A stretch of 64,000 bases of DNA from Hymenopus coronatus. Taxonomy: Eukaryota; Arthropoda; Insecta; Mantodea; Hymenopodidae. The translations under genes and the position numbers were made by a program. Positions 22,700-33,194 of the stretch are shown here, piece by piece; positions within the stretch are counted from its first letter, which is position 1; each line of letters begins with the position of its first letter. Below the pieces are notes generated by a model that worked only from the letters and a program-made list of their open reading frames with translations, made no database searches and had not been told where the DNA came from. The stretch spans positions 439,455,259 to 439,519,258 of the forward strand of contig CM060900.1 in the NCBI GenBank assembly GCA_030762935.1, in the 5' to 3' direction.

Positions 22700-23190
22700 A
22701 AATTTTGTAAAACTGGTAAGCTGTAAGAGATAGACAAAATCATACTACACAAAAACTGTAGTCTCATTAAAACACTTCGTTTATGTTGTATGTATTTTTG
22801 TTGTAGAATTAACTGTTTCCGAGATATTCCGTGTTATTGGTTTCAGTTTTAGGTTACTTAAACTTTTCTCAAATGGGAAGTCATACATCTTTCTTCTTTC
22901 TTTTCGTCTCTCTTTTGTTTATTCCTAGCAAACAAAGAGAACCAAACTTCAATTGTTTTATATTGCGATCGGCTTTTAAAGGATTTAACTTTTGGTTTAG
23001 CCTAGTGCATTCCCTTATTTCCCTTCTACCTATGAAGAAGCAAGTAATAACACCAATTCTACTAATGTTTATCTCAATTACATCTTGTAGATAAAAGAAT
23101 AATCTTTTGTAAGAAACTTTTTTTTTTTTTTTTTTTTTTTGCGGAAAAGATAGAGAAAGCCATATTAATGGTACAGTCAGATTTTTTCTT
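22700..23190 (+). repeat. Family A, copy 9, 5' truncated
   Basis: Starts at GTAAAACTGGTAAGCTGTAAGAG and includes GTCTCATTAAAACACTTCG, TTTCCGAGATATTCCGTG, a CTCAAATGGGAAGTCAT box and AATAATCTTTTGTAAGAAAC. A T24 run (23118-23141) interrupts the end before GATAGAGAAAGCCATATTAATGG. The overlapping 125-, 115- and 92-residue frames are shadows. Confidence 0.75.
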
Positions 23191-23194
23191 TCTG

Positions 23195-24605
23195 TGTAAA
23201 CAAGATACGGAAAATCCGATGCTTGAGTTTTTTCTATATCCTTCGATGACACTGCCAAAAAGTTTAGTCATTTTACTCAAACTGAACAAGAAGATGAATT
23301 TTGAAAAATGTATGTTTTTTTTTTTTACATCTAAGGAAACAAAATTCAGTAGAAGTGTCTTTTTATACTCTGATACAAGTAGAGAACATGAAGTCAATTG
23401 TAATGAAATTGTGAAAATCATAAATTTTACCCATCATCCACCTTAGGGGTAATGGTTTTATTGTGATGGGCATTTTAATATGCTTAAAAGCGACAGCAGC
23501 AAACATCATGGACGGCGTAATTACAGGAAATGCATACACAACCATCACATGCCTCCGATTCCTCCGCGCTTAACCGTCTATCCCTTACCCTGCAAATCCA
23601 GCATGGTCACTAACAGTATATTACTAATAGTATTAGAATGCGAGAATGTTGTCTGACCAGGAATATTGGCATATGACCTTGAGGGTGAAGCTAGTCAGCT
23701 AACCCCTTTAATGTTTCAGTGCTGAACTCCACAGATGCAGGTAGTGCTGATAAAGCGAAACCAACATTGGAAATTTTTACTGCGTTGCAATACACTTTGT
23801 GCACCCTGGCGGCATAATCTCTACTAGAATTTTACGGGCGAGTCAATTGCAATCCCTTCCGTTTGTTCGAAACTGAAAGAGAATTCTGCCCTGATAACAG
23901 ACAATGCGTACTAGTATAACGCCTAAATAGAGAATCTACCACGGTCCAACTCCCTGAAAAGAGACATGTAATCCTGGCTACTAAAAACGGAATTGCCTTC
24001 GATGAATACTTTTCAAAGGCAAAACGTTATGATTTAATCAAGAGCAGTAAATAGAAAATCGATAGAACGAATACTTATTGAGCATAGTGGAGCTGAAAAC
24101 CGTGACAGCAGCGAGGTTGATATGATGAGCATTTCTGGGATAGAAGAAGAAAGAAGCAGGAGGAGATGATAGTTTATAAAGGAGTAAAACTACAAAACTG
24201 AGTGAATTAGGATAGTATTAGCTCACTGTTTGTTTACGTGGAAACACCGTTCAGCTTCATTGTTCATGTGTGTATACATCCGAAGGTTGTACAGTATTTT
24301 ATAATGACTGTCCAGCGGACAGCTCCACTACGTTGTGTGTTTGTACTTCTCCAAATTCAAGTTGCAGCATTCTTAGAACTGCAGCCTATATGTCATATAC
24401 CGCTAAGGTAAGCGACTCGCTCCATAATTCTCCATTAAAATTTCCATAGGCGCGAACTATCGCTTTGTAACTATATGTGTAACTTTGAATGTGCTTTATA
24501 AACACAGAAATAGTGTTTCCTGTGATGTTGATATATGACAAGGTTCTCTGTTTAAACCGGATTTCCTAGTATTCTCCCCATTTACACTACGTCATTGTTA
24601 GTGAT
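23195..24605. other. No gene recognised
   Basis: About 1.4 kb without recognised coding, tRNA-like or repeat sequence. Base composition is slightly less AT-rich than the family A areas. Confidence 0.4.
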
Positions 24606-24609
24606 GGAC

Positions 24610-24893
24610 ACTTACAGTTTTCTCCAAAACATGATGAGCTTCAAACGGGAACGTTCCCCCCTACCATTGGGCAATAAGCATTAGCAAACAAAAGACTCTG
24701 CACCAGGAGCGAGAGGCAAACTAGTAAAATCTCGGTTTCCTGAAGACTCTGTGGACTCTGCTTGCAAGTCGAGGATCGCACCTCAGTTAAGGGACCAGTA
24801 AGTGGCAACAGCGAGAGACGGTTTCCAGCTGCACACTTCCTAATCCCAACCTTTGGCAGAGGAGTGGAGCAGGGTTAGCATGTTCTGAAAACA
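24610..24893 (+). repeat. Repeat C, copy 2
   Basis: Same orientation and motif order as 16765-17072 (AGTTTTCTCCAAAACATGATG, CTACCATTGGGCAATAA, CATTAGCAAACAAAAGACTC, CGCACCTCAGTTAAGGGACC, TTTGGCAGAGG). It ends where a SINE begins at 24893. Confidence 0.7.
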
Positions 24894-24986
24894 TATGCCG
24901 GTCCCCATGGCCGCGCTCGCCAAGGTGCTTCGTAGCGTAGGGGATCGTGGGTTCGAGTCCCGCCTTGGGCATAGGTGTTATATGTT

Positions 24987-25028
<42 letters not shown>

Positions 25029-25165
25029 GAAGAAAACAGCAATTCAGGAATCAAACAGCAGAGTAAAAAAAAAAAAAAAAGGTAAATCACAAGTAGGGTA
25101 GGTATACAGCGCCGGAGTCCCGACCAGACTCCGGAACTGTATTAAAAAAAAACAACAACTACAAC
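24894..25165 (+). mobile_element. tRNA-derived SINE (family 7) with internal (GT)n
   Basis: The head GGTCCCCATGGCCGCGCTCG and GTGGGTTCGAGTCCCGCC (good box B) is followed by a (GT)n tract at 24996-25022, an A-rich stretch (25066-25080), then CAGCGCCGGAGTCCCGACCAG and CTCCGGAACTG and an A-rich tail. The flanking GC-rich piece to about 25205 may belong to it. Only one copy is present here. Confidence 0.6.
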
Positions 25166-25209
25166 AAAAAGCACAAGGGACGGCCGCTAGCTGGGCGCTA
25201 CAGTCCAGG

Positions 25210-26355
25210 ACAAGAATAATTCGAAGAGCATGATGCCCTGCAAACAGGTACATAGAAGGCTCTTTGCTCTAAAGGTGCTGCACAATATGTAAGGTATTTA
25301 TTTGAAATGTATACCAGTCATTATACTCAGCAATAGTGATATTTTTTACCAAGTATCAAAATTGTAGTTTCCATGCTTATTTAAATAATATTTTTTATTC
25401 TCTAAATCCATTGTTCTAATGAAAAAGGATCATGTGATGAATTTTAAAAAATATTAACATAAAAACAGCAGTTATACAGCAAATAAATTTACAAATAGAT
25501 CTGTCATATTTTCATACTAAACCTAACTTTTGTTTTTCAAAAAGTAAACATTTATTTCTAATTTCGAAAAAGTATAAGACCATTTCCTTTAATGTGATTT
25601 TGAGAAGCAGTATAAACATTTTGAAATAAATTAGTGAAAAATTGCTTCATGTGGAACATTTTGAGTATGGAAAAGTATTGGGAATAAGTTTGGGAGAAAC
25701 AAATGTCTAAATTTTGGAGTGTCTATTAATAAGCACGCGTTTCCCCATTTACAGCTTCAAGTAGTTGGCATTTATATTTCGCCAAGTGGTAAAATCGATA
25801 TATTTTCTTAAAGTTCAGAATTCATATAATTTTATTGTGAAAAAAACTGTCCATAATTTCATTAGTTTCTGTTAAAATTTCACACATGCATTCCCTTAAG
25901 GAATGAAACAGGCTAATGAATGAATAAATATATCCTGTCATCCTAGGCCTTTGTTCAAATGTCTGTTTATAACATTGATTGTAGAGGCACCGATTACCAG
26001 AGTTAATTTTTACTTGTGATGCAAAATGGCGCCACCCACTCTAGCTCAGCGCCAAATCTCCTTTGTCTGTCCTTTGCTTCAGTGGAATAATTTTCCTAGT
26101 TTGAAAATTGTAGCAGGAAAAAATATCTACTCCTGCCTTGGGGACTTTGTTTTTAAACATATTAATACTAAAGTGTTTTTTAGCTGCTTTCGCCACAGCG
26201 GAGATGCTTAATACCGTCGCACTATCGATCTTTCATTCGTCCACACGTAGGTACGTATGAAACATCTCGGCAAGCACTAGAAATATGGAATTTAAGTTTT
26301 ATAGCCTAGGCATGGGAATTTCAGAAAACTGTGTGTATATTGAAACTGATTAAAA
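25210..26355. other. No gene recognised
   Basis: AT-rich, featureless sequence. The 61-codon frame at 26026 has no recognisable motif. Confidence 0.4.
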
Positions 26356-26359
26356 ATTA

Positions 26360-26660
26360 TGGTTCGGAGAGATGGCTCCACGGTAACATGCAAAACTCTG
26401 GAATTTCGGTTGTCCCAGGTTCAATTCCCGGGATCGCCCACTCTGACCATAGAGTTTATAGTGGTTTTTCCCCCTGATCGCCAAGGAAAATGTCGGAGTG
26501 GGTATTCTACCATGATTCTCCTTTTCCTCATTTCATTTCTCTTCGTGGTTTCAGGTGTTGGTGGTGCCGGACAGATGGCGTTAGTGCTATGAAAAAATCT
26601 CAACCCGCGAACGCCAGGGTGAACTGTCTCGATTGCTTGGTCGCTGGTTCGCCCTCTTGA
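26360..26660 (+). mobile_element. tRNA-derived SINE (family 6), second copy
   Basis: Head GGAGAGATGGCTCCACGG, box B AGGTTCAATTCCCGGG, then GCCAAGGAAAATGTCGGAG and ATTCTACCATGATTCTCC. This copy has a better T-arm than the one at 17390. Open frames over it are spurious. Confidence 0.7.
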
Positions 26661-26664
26661 GATT

Positions 26665-27350
26665 GATCTCCAATAGTGAGCGATAAAAATACTTCTGAAA
26701 CAATAAAGAGGATCATTCTGAAGGCGTGTATGAATGATTGGATGAGGTGAATTCTGTTTTATATTTATTTTAATTGAATTTAGATTTTAAGTAAAACGGC
26801 CGGATGTTTGTTATGTTTATAGACTTCTACGCATCTCTGCAATCCTGTCTGCCTGTGAATCTGGGTATGGGTCCCCCTATGGCCCTTTCAACTCATCCTT
26901 GCCTCCCGGGGGTGTGGCCACAGTAGATCCATCACTCTATTTTTTAATATGCTACATTCTAAGATAGTTTAAATGGATAGCATCCTACGGATTTTTCGAG
27001 TTGCAGAACTTGCGGGCTTGCACTTACAGGAGAGACATTTATTACAAAATTTAGCCACACATTTCAAATGTCGTTGAAATCGGTGTAAAATTAAGGGTAT
27101 TTGAGATAATCTTATTCGAGTTTACAACTGAATTCCGAACTGAATGTAAAGGTTTCGAAAGGTGTTAACTAAAACACATAGCTGCAATGACATGTATGCG
27201 TAATTATTAGTGTTAACCGGTGGGGGGAAACAATATGCCACTTTTCATTTTTATTACCACCAGAAGCGGAACACAACCATAATGGAATACAGGAAAGTGT
27301 TCGAAACACTGGTCTGTTTGTAGACTCCTATTACAAACAACTAATGTGTA
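26665..27350. other. No gene recognised
   Basis: Contains a short GC-rich stretch (GGGTCCCCCTATGGCCC...CCTCCCGGGGGTGTGG, 26868-26920) that could belong with the GC-rich blocks at 14.3 and 46.8 kb; otherwise featureless. Confidence 0.35.
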
Positions 27351-27354
27351 CTGC

Positions 27355-27613
27355 AATGAGGGCCGCGCCGTGGCCGGGTGGTCAGACCACTCACCTCTCA
27401 ACTAGACGGCCCGGGTTCGATCCCAAGCGACCGCATGTGAGATTTGTGGTGGACAAAGCGGCGCAGGGGCGGGTTTTCTCCGGGTTCTCCGGTTTTCCCC
27501 GCCAGCACGTTCCACCGGGGCTCCATCTTCATGTATCATCAGTGTCATCACCTGCGGTGCCAGAGTATTAAAAGCGGGCGTTAAACACTACCAAAAAAAA
27601 AAAAAAAAAAAAG
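27355..27613 (+). mobile_element. tRNA-derived SINE (family 1, short subfamily) with poly-A tail
   Basis: GCCGCGCCGTGGCCGGGTGG (box A) and CCCGGGTTCGATCCC (box B), GTGAGATTTGTGGTGGAC, GGCGCAGGGGCGGGTTTTCTC, GTATCATCAGTGTCATCACC and GGGCGTTAAACACTACC followed by an A-run at 27593-27612. The poly-A tail and sharp ends suggest a comparatively recent retroposition. Confidence 0.9.
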
Positions 27614-27936
27614 AACTTGTCGGAAAGTTGGCTCGTGAAAGTTGTTAATGGGGGTTCGTATTTTGAATTCTCAACTGTTACATCTATAGCCATATTTTTG
27701 CATCCATGGATACGATGTGAATAAAAGTGAATACTCATTTAAAAGCTCTCTCTCTGGTTGAAATCTACACATGAGTAGCATAGATTTTTCAGTAGAGAGC
27801 ATTTCCAAGGCCGTTAGACATTCCGGTTTCTTCTGACATCTTTATGCAATGCTCGAATTGAACGCAATGTCTAGTTTTCTCTGATTTCAGTTTTACCAAG
27901 CATTGAAGGTTATATTGTTGGGTTCTTCGTTTCGTT

Positions 27937-28203
27937 TCGTAGTCGGTTTACCCTCTCCGTATTTTAAGACTGACACCCCCCTAGGACTTACGACCGGATG
28001 CCTAGGGGTCAGAAGCCTGTCAGGGAGCCAACGGCACGGAACCACAGAATGAAGAATCTGGTCGGTCCGTAGGAAGTGGATGATATGAAATGCAAGCGAA
28101 ATGGATGATAGGAAAAGTGATGATGGAGTAATTGGTGGAATGAGTGTACCCGGGCCACCTAGATGGGAAGCGAGCGCTCTAACCACTGAACCACGGCGCC
28201 GCC
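27937..28203 (-). mobile_element. tRNA-derived SINE (family 1, long subfamily), internally deleted
   Basis: The minus strand has GGCGCCGTGGTTCAGTGGTTAG...CATCTAGGTGGCCCGGGT, then jumps to CACTCATTCCACCAATTAC, missing about 100 bases present at 43215-43580. The tail ACGGAGAGGGTAAACCGACT is intact. The downstream flank continues with GAAACGAAACG. Confidence 0.8.
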
Positions 28204-28800
28204 TGTTGGATTCCTGTGATTATTTTTTTATTTTTTTACATTCTTCTTTCACCCGATGATTAGGATTTAACTCAGCTGGCATTATTCTCTGTAGCGTAAA
28301 CTAAACAAACAAGACAGATACATTTGCTTTTTACAGCAAAGCCACAAATTCATTCGTTTGGTTCATAAAATTGAGGGTTTACGACTCTACCAAGTTGTTT
28401 TACCTAACAAGATCGGTTCTGGGAAATGTTCAAAGGTTGAAGAGACCTTCCAAAGTCTTTGCCTTTAAGATTTTGCCCTAGCGGAAGACTTGAAAGGTTT
28501 ATTTTATGGAAAACGCTAACATTGTTTTCTGCCATTATTAAAACATCTCCTTGGAATATCACTTTAAGAAACATGCGTAAAACATATCCGCATAGCATCG
28601 ATTCACGCAATGGAACAGAAGTCCGTACCACTAGAAAGAAAACATAGCACATTTAAAGGAAGGCAGTTTTCTTATAAATTCATCGGCGATGCCCTTTCAA
28701 GTGTTATTGTAAACAACCGAGACGAATCTGCTTTTGTATGTGTTTCCTGGTACTGTAGGGTGAGGGACGAGAAGGAGGATAACGTGAAAGAAGAATAATG
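28204..28800. other. No gene recognised
   Basis: Overlapping 60- to 80-codon frames on both strands, none with a recognisable motif. Confidence 0.35.
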
Positions 28801-28804
28801 GTGT

Positions 28805-28805
<1 letters not shown>

Positions 28806-28852
<47 letters not shown>
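28806..28852. repeat. (GA)n microsatellite
   Basis: Uninterrupted GA repeat. The Ser-Leu repeat frames on the minus strand derive from it. Confidence 0.95.
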
Positions 28853-28855
<3 letters not shown>

Positions 28856-29099
28856 ATTGGAGACACACTTTCTTTTGTGGCGACTTTTTCTTCTTCTTTT
28901 TTTAAACCTCCAAGGATGTATCTGCCGCTTACCGTCTCGAGTACAACCGAGAGAGGTCTCATTTCGCGTAAAATCTAAAATCATTACGTAACAGTTGCGA
29001 AGCTAACAGTGCCTCACATCGGAGCGTTTGCATCGCAATTCCGATGCTCATTTCTTTCATTGCAATTAGATTAGAAATATAGTATATCAACAATAATAT

Positions 29100-29370
29100 T
29101 AAGCCCGCCTGGGTAGTGTGGCGGTTGCGTGTCTGCTTCACATTCAAAAGGTCGTTAGTTTGAATCTCGCTTAGGATGAGTTGCTCGGATAAGGTTTTTT
29201 CGGGGTTTTCCCTTATGCTGAGAAGACGAATGTCAAGTAACTTTAAGCTCCATGGACCCCGAGATCATTTGAGCATCATTTCACCAATTTCATTCATCGT
29301 CCGATATGACCAACCAGGTTAAAGGATGTTAAGCTACAAAATAAAATAAACAAATAAATAAAAAAATAAT
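29100..29370 (+). mobile_element. tRNA-derived SINE (family 2), near complete
   Basis: Head GCCTGGGTAGTGTGGCGG, decayed box B (TAGTTTGAATCTCGC), GTCAAGTAACTTTAAGCTCC, CCCGAGATCATTTGAGCATC and CGTCCGATATGACCAACC, then an A-rich tail of AAATA units to about 29370. Confidence 0.85.
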
Positions 29371-29374
29371 AATA

Positions 29375-30000
29375 TTAAATAATACATATATTGTGTTTTC
29401 TGAAAATTACTCTACGTCTCCCCCCCCCCCCCATAACAAAACAATGCCCCTCTCAAAAACCGTTCTTCAGTACATTAATGGCTTTGCCTTTTTTTAAGAC
29501 TGCTAAAAGGCAAAGGTGGAATTGGGATAGACCTTTCAAGAAGGAATGAAAGAACTGCGGATTTTTACTACAAACAATTATGTTTTACTTTATTGTAGAT
29601 AAATAACGTACTTGTGTCAATGAAGCAAATCGGGCATATGTTACATAACTGCATGCATAGAGATAGAGAGTTCATATGTTACACAAGAAGCATAACTATT
29701 TACACAATACAGCGGTTCTTAAACTTTATAGCTCTGAAAATAAAAACTCTGGATATACAGTTTCGTGCCCTTGTAAGCTATAAATAACACGTATCATTGC
29801 AAAATACCTATACAGGTTTGTTAAACAGTGCTTGGAAATCACGCTACGAACGAAGCACAGACGCGTTTAATATATCCAGTTATAAATATTTGAAATAAGT
29901 GTAAACTGTGACAAAAATCTACTGATTACAAAGTGAACTGTTTCTTCCTCTCCGTAAGTACTACAACATGAATAGATAATATGCGTAAATGCAAAAAATA
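29375..30000. other. No gene recognised; C-run
   Basis: A C12 run occurs at 29421-29432. Nothing else is recognised. Confidence 0.4.
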
Positions 30001-30004
30001 CATT

Positions 30005-30258
30005 TAAGACGAGTGGTCAGCGAGCTGACTTCTCACTTGGCGGTCACGGGTTCCATTCCCGGTTGCCGCTGGGAATTTTTCTTTAACCAGAATTATTCCC
30101 TAGCCACCGAGTCTGGAAGTATGAATGCTAGAGTGAATATGTGTGTGTTTAATGACACAAAAATGATTAACTTAATGTCCTTAACCTATAGCTCATGTGA
30201 GTTGTATCGCAAATCAAAAAGGGGGCTATACAAATGTAACAATAAAGCATTAAAAAAA
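30005..30258 (+). mobile_element. tRNA-derived SINE (family 8)
   Basis: GGTCAGCGAGCTGACTTCTC, box B GGGTTCCATTCCCGG, then TTTTTCTTTAACCAGAATTATTCCC, GAGTCTGGAAGTATG, AATGATTAACTTAATGTCC and GGGGGCTATACAAATGTAAC, ending in AAAAAAAA. The same order appears at 61310-61580 and, reversed, at 32395-32635. Confidence 0.8.
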
Positions 30259-30337
30259 AATTTACGTTCATTAAACACATTCGGGAAACAACCAGATTAA
30301 TTTTAAAGGTTTTTTTTAGGTGACCCCAGGAAATATT

Positions 30338-30340
<3 letters not shown>

Positions 30341-30392
<52 letters not shown>
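30341..30392. repeat. (GA)n microsatellite
   Basis: Uninterrupted GA repeat of about 50 bases. Confidence 0.95.
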
Positions 30393-30397
<5 letters not shown>

Positions 30398-31140
30398 CTA
30401 ATAAGGTTAGTTCCCATGTGTATGCGTATAACAGCATTTTGCCATTATTTTCTTCAGTTTCTATAAGGTTATGTTATAAGAGTGTAAAAGTATTTCCAAT
30501 ATGATTTGCTCTAATCAAGCTCTCGCAAAACAATAATGCTTTAAATTTAATTGATTACCTCTAGGATATGCTTAATGAACACAAAGTACCTAAGCCGGGA
30601 TTACAATCAACTTATCTTAAGTGAAAGTAAAACGCATAGTATTAAATGGAACAATTTAGTGTTGACTTAATGTGACTTAACTCAACGCAACGCAACCAGT
30701 TTTATCAATGACAATATTTTCCTTCTTGCCAGGTAAAGTTTGACGTCACATGGTAATTAGTCCCCAAAAGAAAGAAATAATAAAAATTACTACCAATCAC
30801 GGTCATTCCTATTACGTCAAATGTATTCTAATTAGGCATTTTGTTAAGTAGCAATTTCTTAACTTCACGTTATGTTCTATCACGTTAACTGAAGTTCATT
30901 GTAATCACAGCTTTAATCTCTGATACCTTACTAGCTGACCTAACTGGCAGTGGAGGGGTGAATTTGAATACGAAATTCATATTCATTATATCATTAATGG
31001 TGGAAGGAACCCTCGGACATTTACATATTCCTAATGTACATATTAATCTTCGTTTATACATAAACATCCATTGCAATAAAGCATTAAATTAAAGCTCCAG
31101 AAATGTGTTTTACTTTGTTATACTTTTTATTTTCTCTGCC
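30393..31140. other. No gene recognised
   Basis: AT-rich. Short runs of ACTTAA-type words around 30650-30700 give a loosely repetitive look. No coding or repeat-family match. Confidence 0.4.
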
Positions 31141-31149
31141 AAGTATTAT

Positions 31150-31985
31150 ATACGTACACAGGTAGAGAAGGTATTGTACTCCACCCAAAATTAGATTCCC
31201 ATGCTTCACCATAAATACATGTTTTGAGGTCATGTGAACAAAAAATAAATACAACAGGTCCGTGTGTGAGGGGCAGCATAACTCAAAAACGAAATTCCCG
31301 TTAAATATAAAACTTAGTTTTTAAGGATGCGACACGAGATTTTCAGGAAACTCTTCCGTCTCAACTGCCCCTTACATGGAAATGTTTTTCAAAACTTTTG
31401 ATTCCCTCAAAATTGGTTGCGATGATATTGATTAAAATACTACATGTTTAATATATTTTCATGTAAAATGAAACGCATATCTTGGATATTTTGGGAATAA
31501 CCTCTGAAGACTTCCATCTTGGATGACATCTGTATAACTGGTAAACCGTAAGATATACAAAACTTATTGCACAAGAAATGTAGATCTCATTAAAACACAG
31601 TTTGTGCCCTATAGGTACATTTCTTTTGTAGAGATAACCATTTCCGAAATATTCCCTGTTTTTTTTTTTCAATTTTAAAATACTTATACTTTTCTCAAAC
31701 GGAAAGTCGTCTTTCGTTACACATCTCTTTTGTTTTAACTCTAGACATCCAAAGAGAACCAAATTTAAATGTAAATCGCATAGCGACAGGTTTTAAAAAA
31801 ATTGACTATCGCTTTAGCCTATTGTATTCCGTATTTCCCCCCTACTTCAAGGAAGTAAATAATAACACCACCTCTGCTAATTTTGTATCTCGAATAGCAT
31901 GATGTAGATAAAAGAATAACCTTTTATAAGATTAATTTGTTTAGTTGTATAGTTCATTCTTCATTATACATCTAGAGAAAATGCA
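31150..31985 (+). repeat. Family A, copy 10, near full length
   Basis: ACACAGGTAGAGAAGGTATTG, TTTTCAGGAAACTCTTCCG, AAATTGGTTGCGATGATATTG, TGGTAAACCGTAAGATATAC, CATTTCCGAAATATTCCC, GACTATCGCTTTAGCC, with the end CATCTAGAGAAAATGC. The GT tract is nearly lost here. The 104-residue minus frame is a shadow. Confidence 0.8.
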
Positions 31986-32355
31986 CCAAAAACATGTGAA
32001 AATCTCGGCGAAACCAGCTTTAGGATTGCATGTCCATAAATAACATTCATTGGCTATAATTTTTCCGTTTGATATTTTGGACATTTACCTTTATGTGCAG
32101 TATGGATTCCTAAAACCAAAAGAATCTGGTACCAATATGAATTTATAAATAAAATAATTGTAGTGAATTACGACTAACATAAAAAGATACGCGCTTCTAT
32201 GGTCAGATTTTAAATACTACGGATGTTTAAAAGAAAGATTACTTTTAAATTACAATTTTAAAGCTCACTAACGAGAAAACTAAACTAAAAATATCTTATG
32301 TTTTCCATTCACATAATCTTCTCTAGCTGTTCCACAAACAAACTTGTCTTACTAA

Positions 32356-32356
32356 A

Positions 32357-32399
<43 letters not shown>
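32356..32399. repeat. (ATT)n microsatellite
   Basis: Trinucleotide repeat of about 43 bases at the A-rich tail side of the family 8 SINE that follows. Confidence 0.9.
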
Positions 32400-32400
<1 letters not shown>

Positions 32401-32514
32401 TTTTTCATTTACATAGCCCCCTTTAACATCTAAGGTCATATCGAGGGCTTTGCACTTGAAACAACACGTTGTCTGAAGGTTCTTTTGGTTTGGTTTAAAT
32501 CATTTTATTTTCCT

Positions 32515-32575
<61 letters not shown>

Positions 32576-32635
32576 TCACTCTCTGTGTCGGAAATCGAAC
32601 CTGGGACCTCCGGGACTAAAGATGATTGTTTTTTG
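32395..32635 (-). mobile_element. tRNA-derived SINE (family 8) with internal (CA)n
   Basis: Minus strand: box B AGGTTCGATTTCCGAC, a long (GT)n (CA on the plus strand, 32516-32574) at the place of the GTGTGTG of the 30005 copy, then ATGTTAAAGGGGGCTATGTAAATG. It sits inside family A copy 11. Confidence 0.7.
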
Positions 32636-33194
32636 TACATCATATTTATTCGGATAAATATTAACAGAATTGTCTTATTGCGTCCTTCTTTGTAAGCAGA
32701 AGGGAAATAAGGGAATGCACAAGCTAAAGCAATAGTCATTTTTTTTAAAAGTCGGTCGCTATGTGAATCACTTGAAAATCGGGTTTCTTTGCTTCCTAGG
32801 AGTACACAAAAGAGAAATGAAAAAAAGATGACATCTAGTTTGAGAAAAGTTTAAGCAGCTTAAAACTGAAACCAATAACTCGGTATATATTGAAAACACT
32901 TAACTCATAAAAAAAAAAGTATATGACATAAATTGTATGTGTTAACGAGATCTACATCTTTTGTGTAGTAAGTTTTTGTCTACCTCTTATGAAGAGTTCT
33001 TCAGAGGTTATTCCCAGAAAATTTAAGATATGCATTTCGTTTATCATAAAAATATCTTAAACATGTGACATTTTAATCAAAATTGTAAGCGCAATTTCTG
33101 AGAAAATAAACATTTTCGAAAAATGTTTCCTGTAACGGTAGTTGGATGTAGAGCGATTTTCTTTAGAATATTCATGTCGTACCTTTGGAAGATA

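Larger units (their letters stand above)
32285..33194 (-). repeat. Family A, copy 11, first part (interrupted by pogo element)
   Basis: Reverse-orientation copy starting TATCTTATGTTTTCCATTCAC, running through GAGATCTACATCTTTTGTG and ATCAAAATTGTAAGCGC to CTTTGGAAGATA. It continues without loss at 35672 (TACTGAACGAC). It also contains a family 8 SINE (32395-32635) and an (ATT)n tract. Confidence 0.8.

Noticed and set aside
24907..24972. Functional tRNA gene
   Set aside because: Good box B, but no closing acceptor stem is seen and a SINE-like body follows.
28672..28991. Ser-Leu and Arg-Glu repeat proteins
   Set aside because: Translation of the (GA)n microsatellite in three frames.
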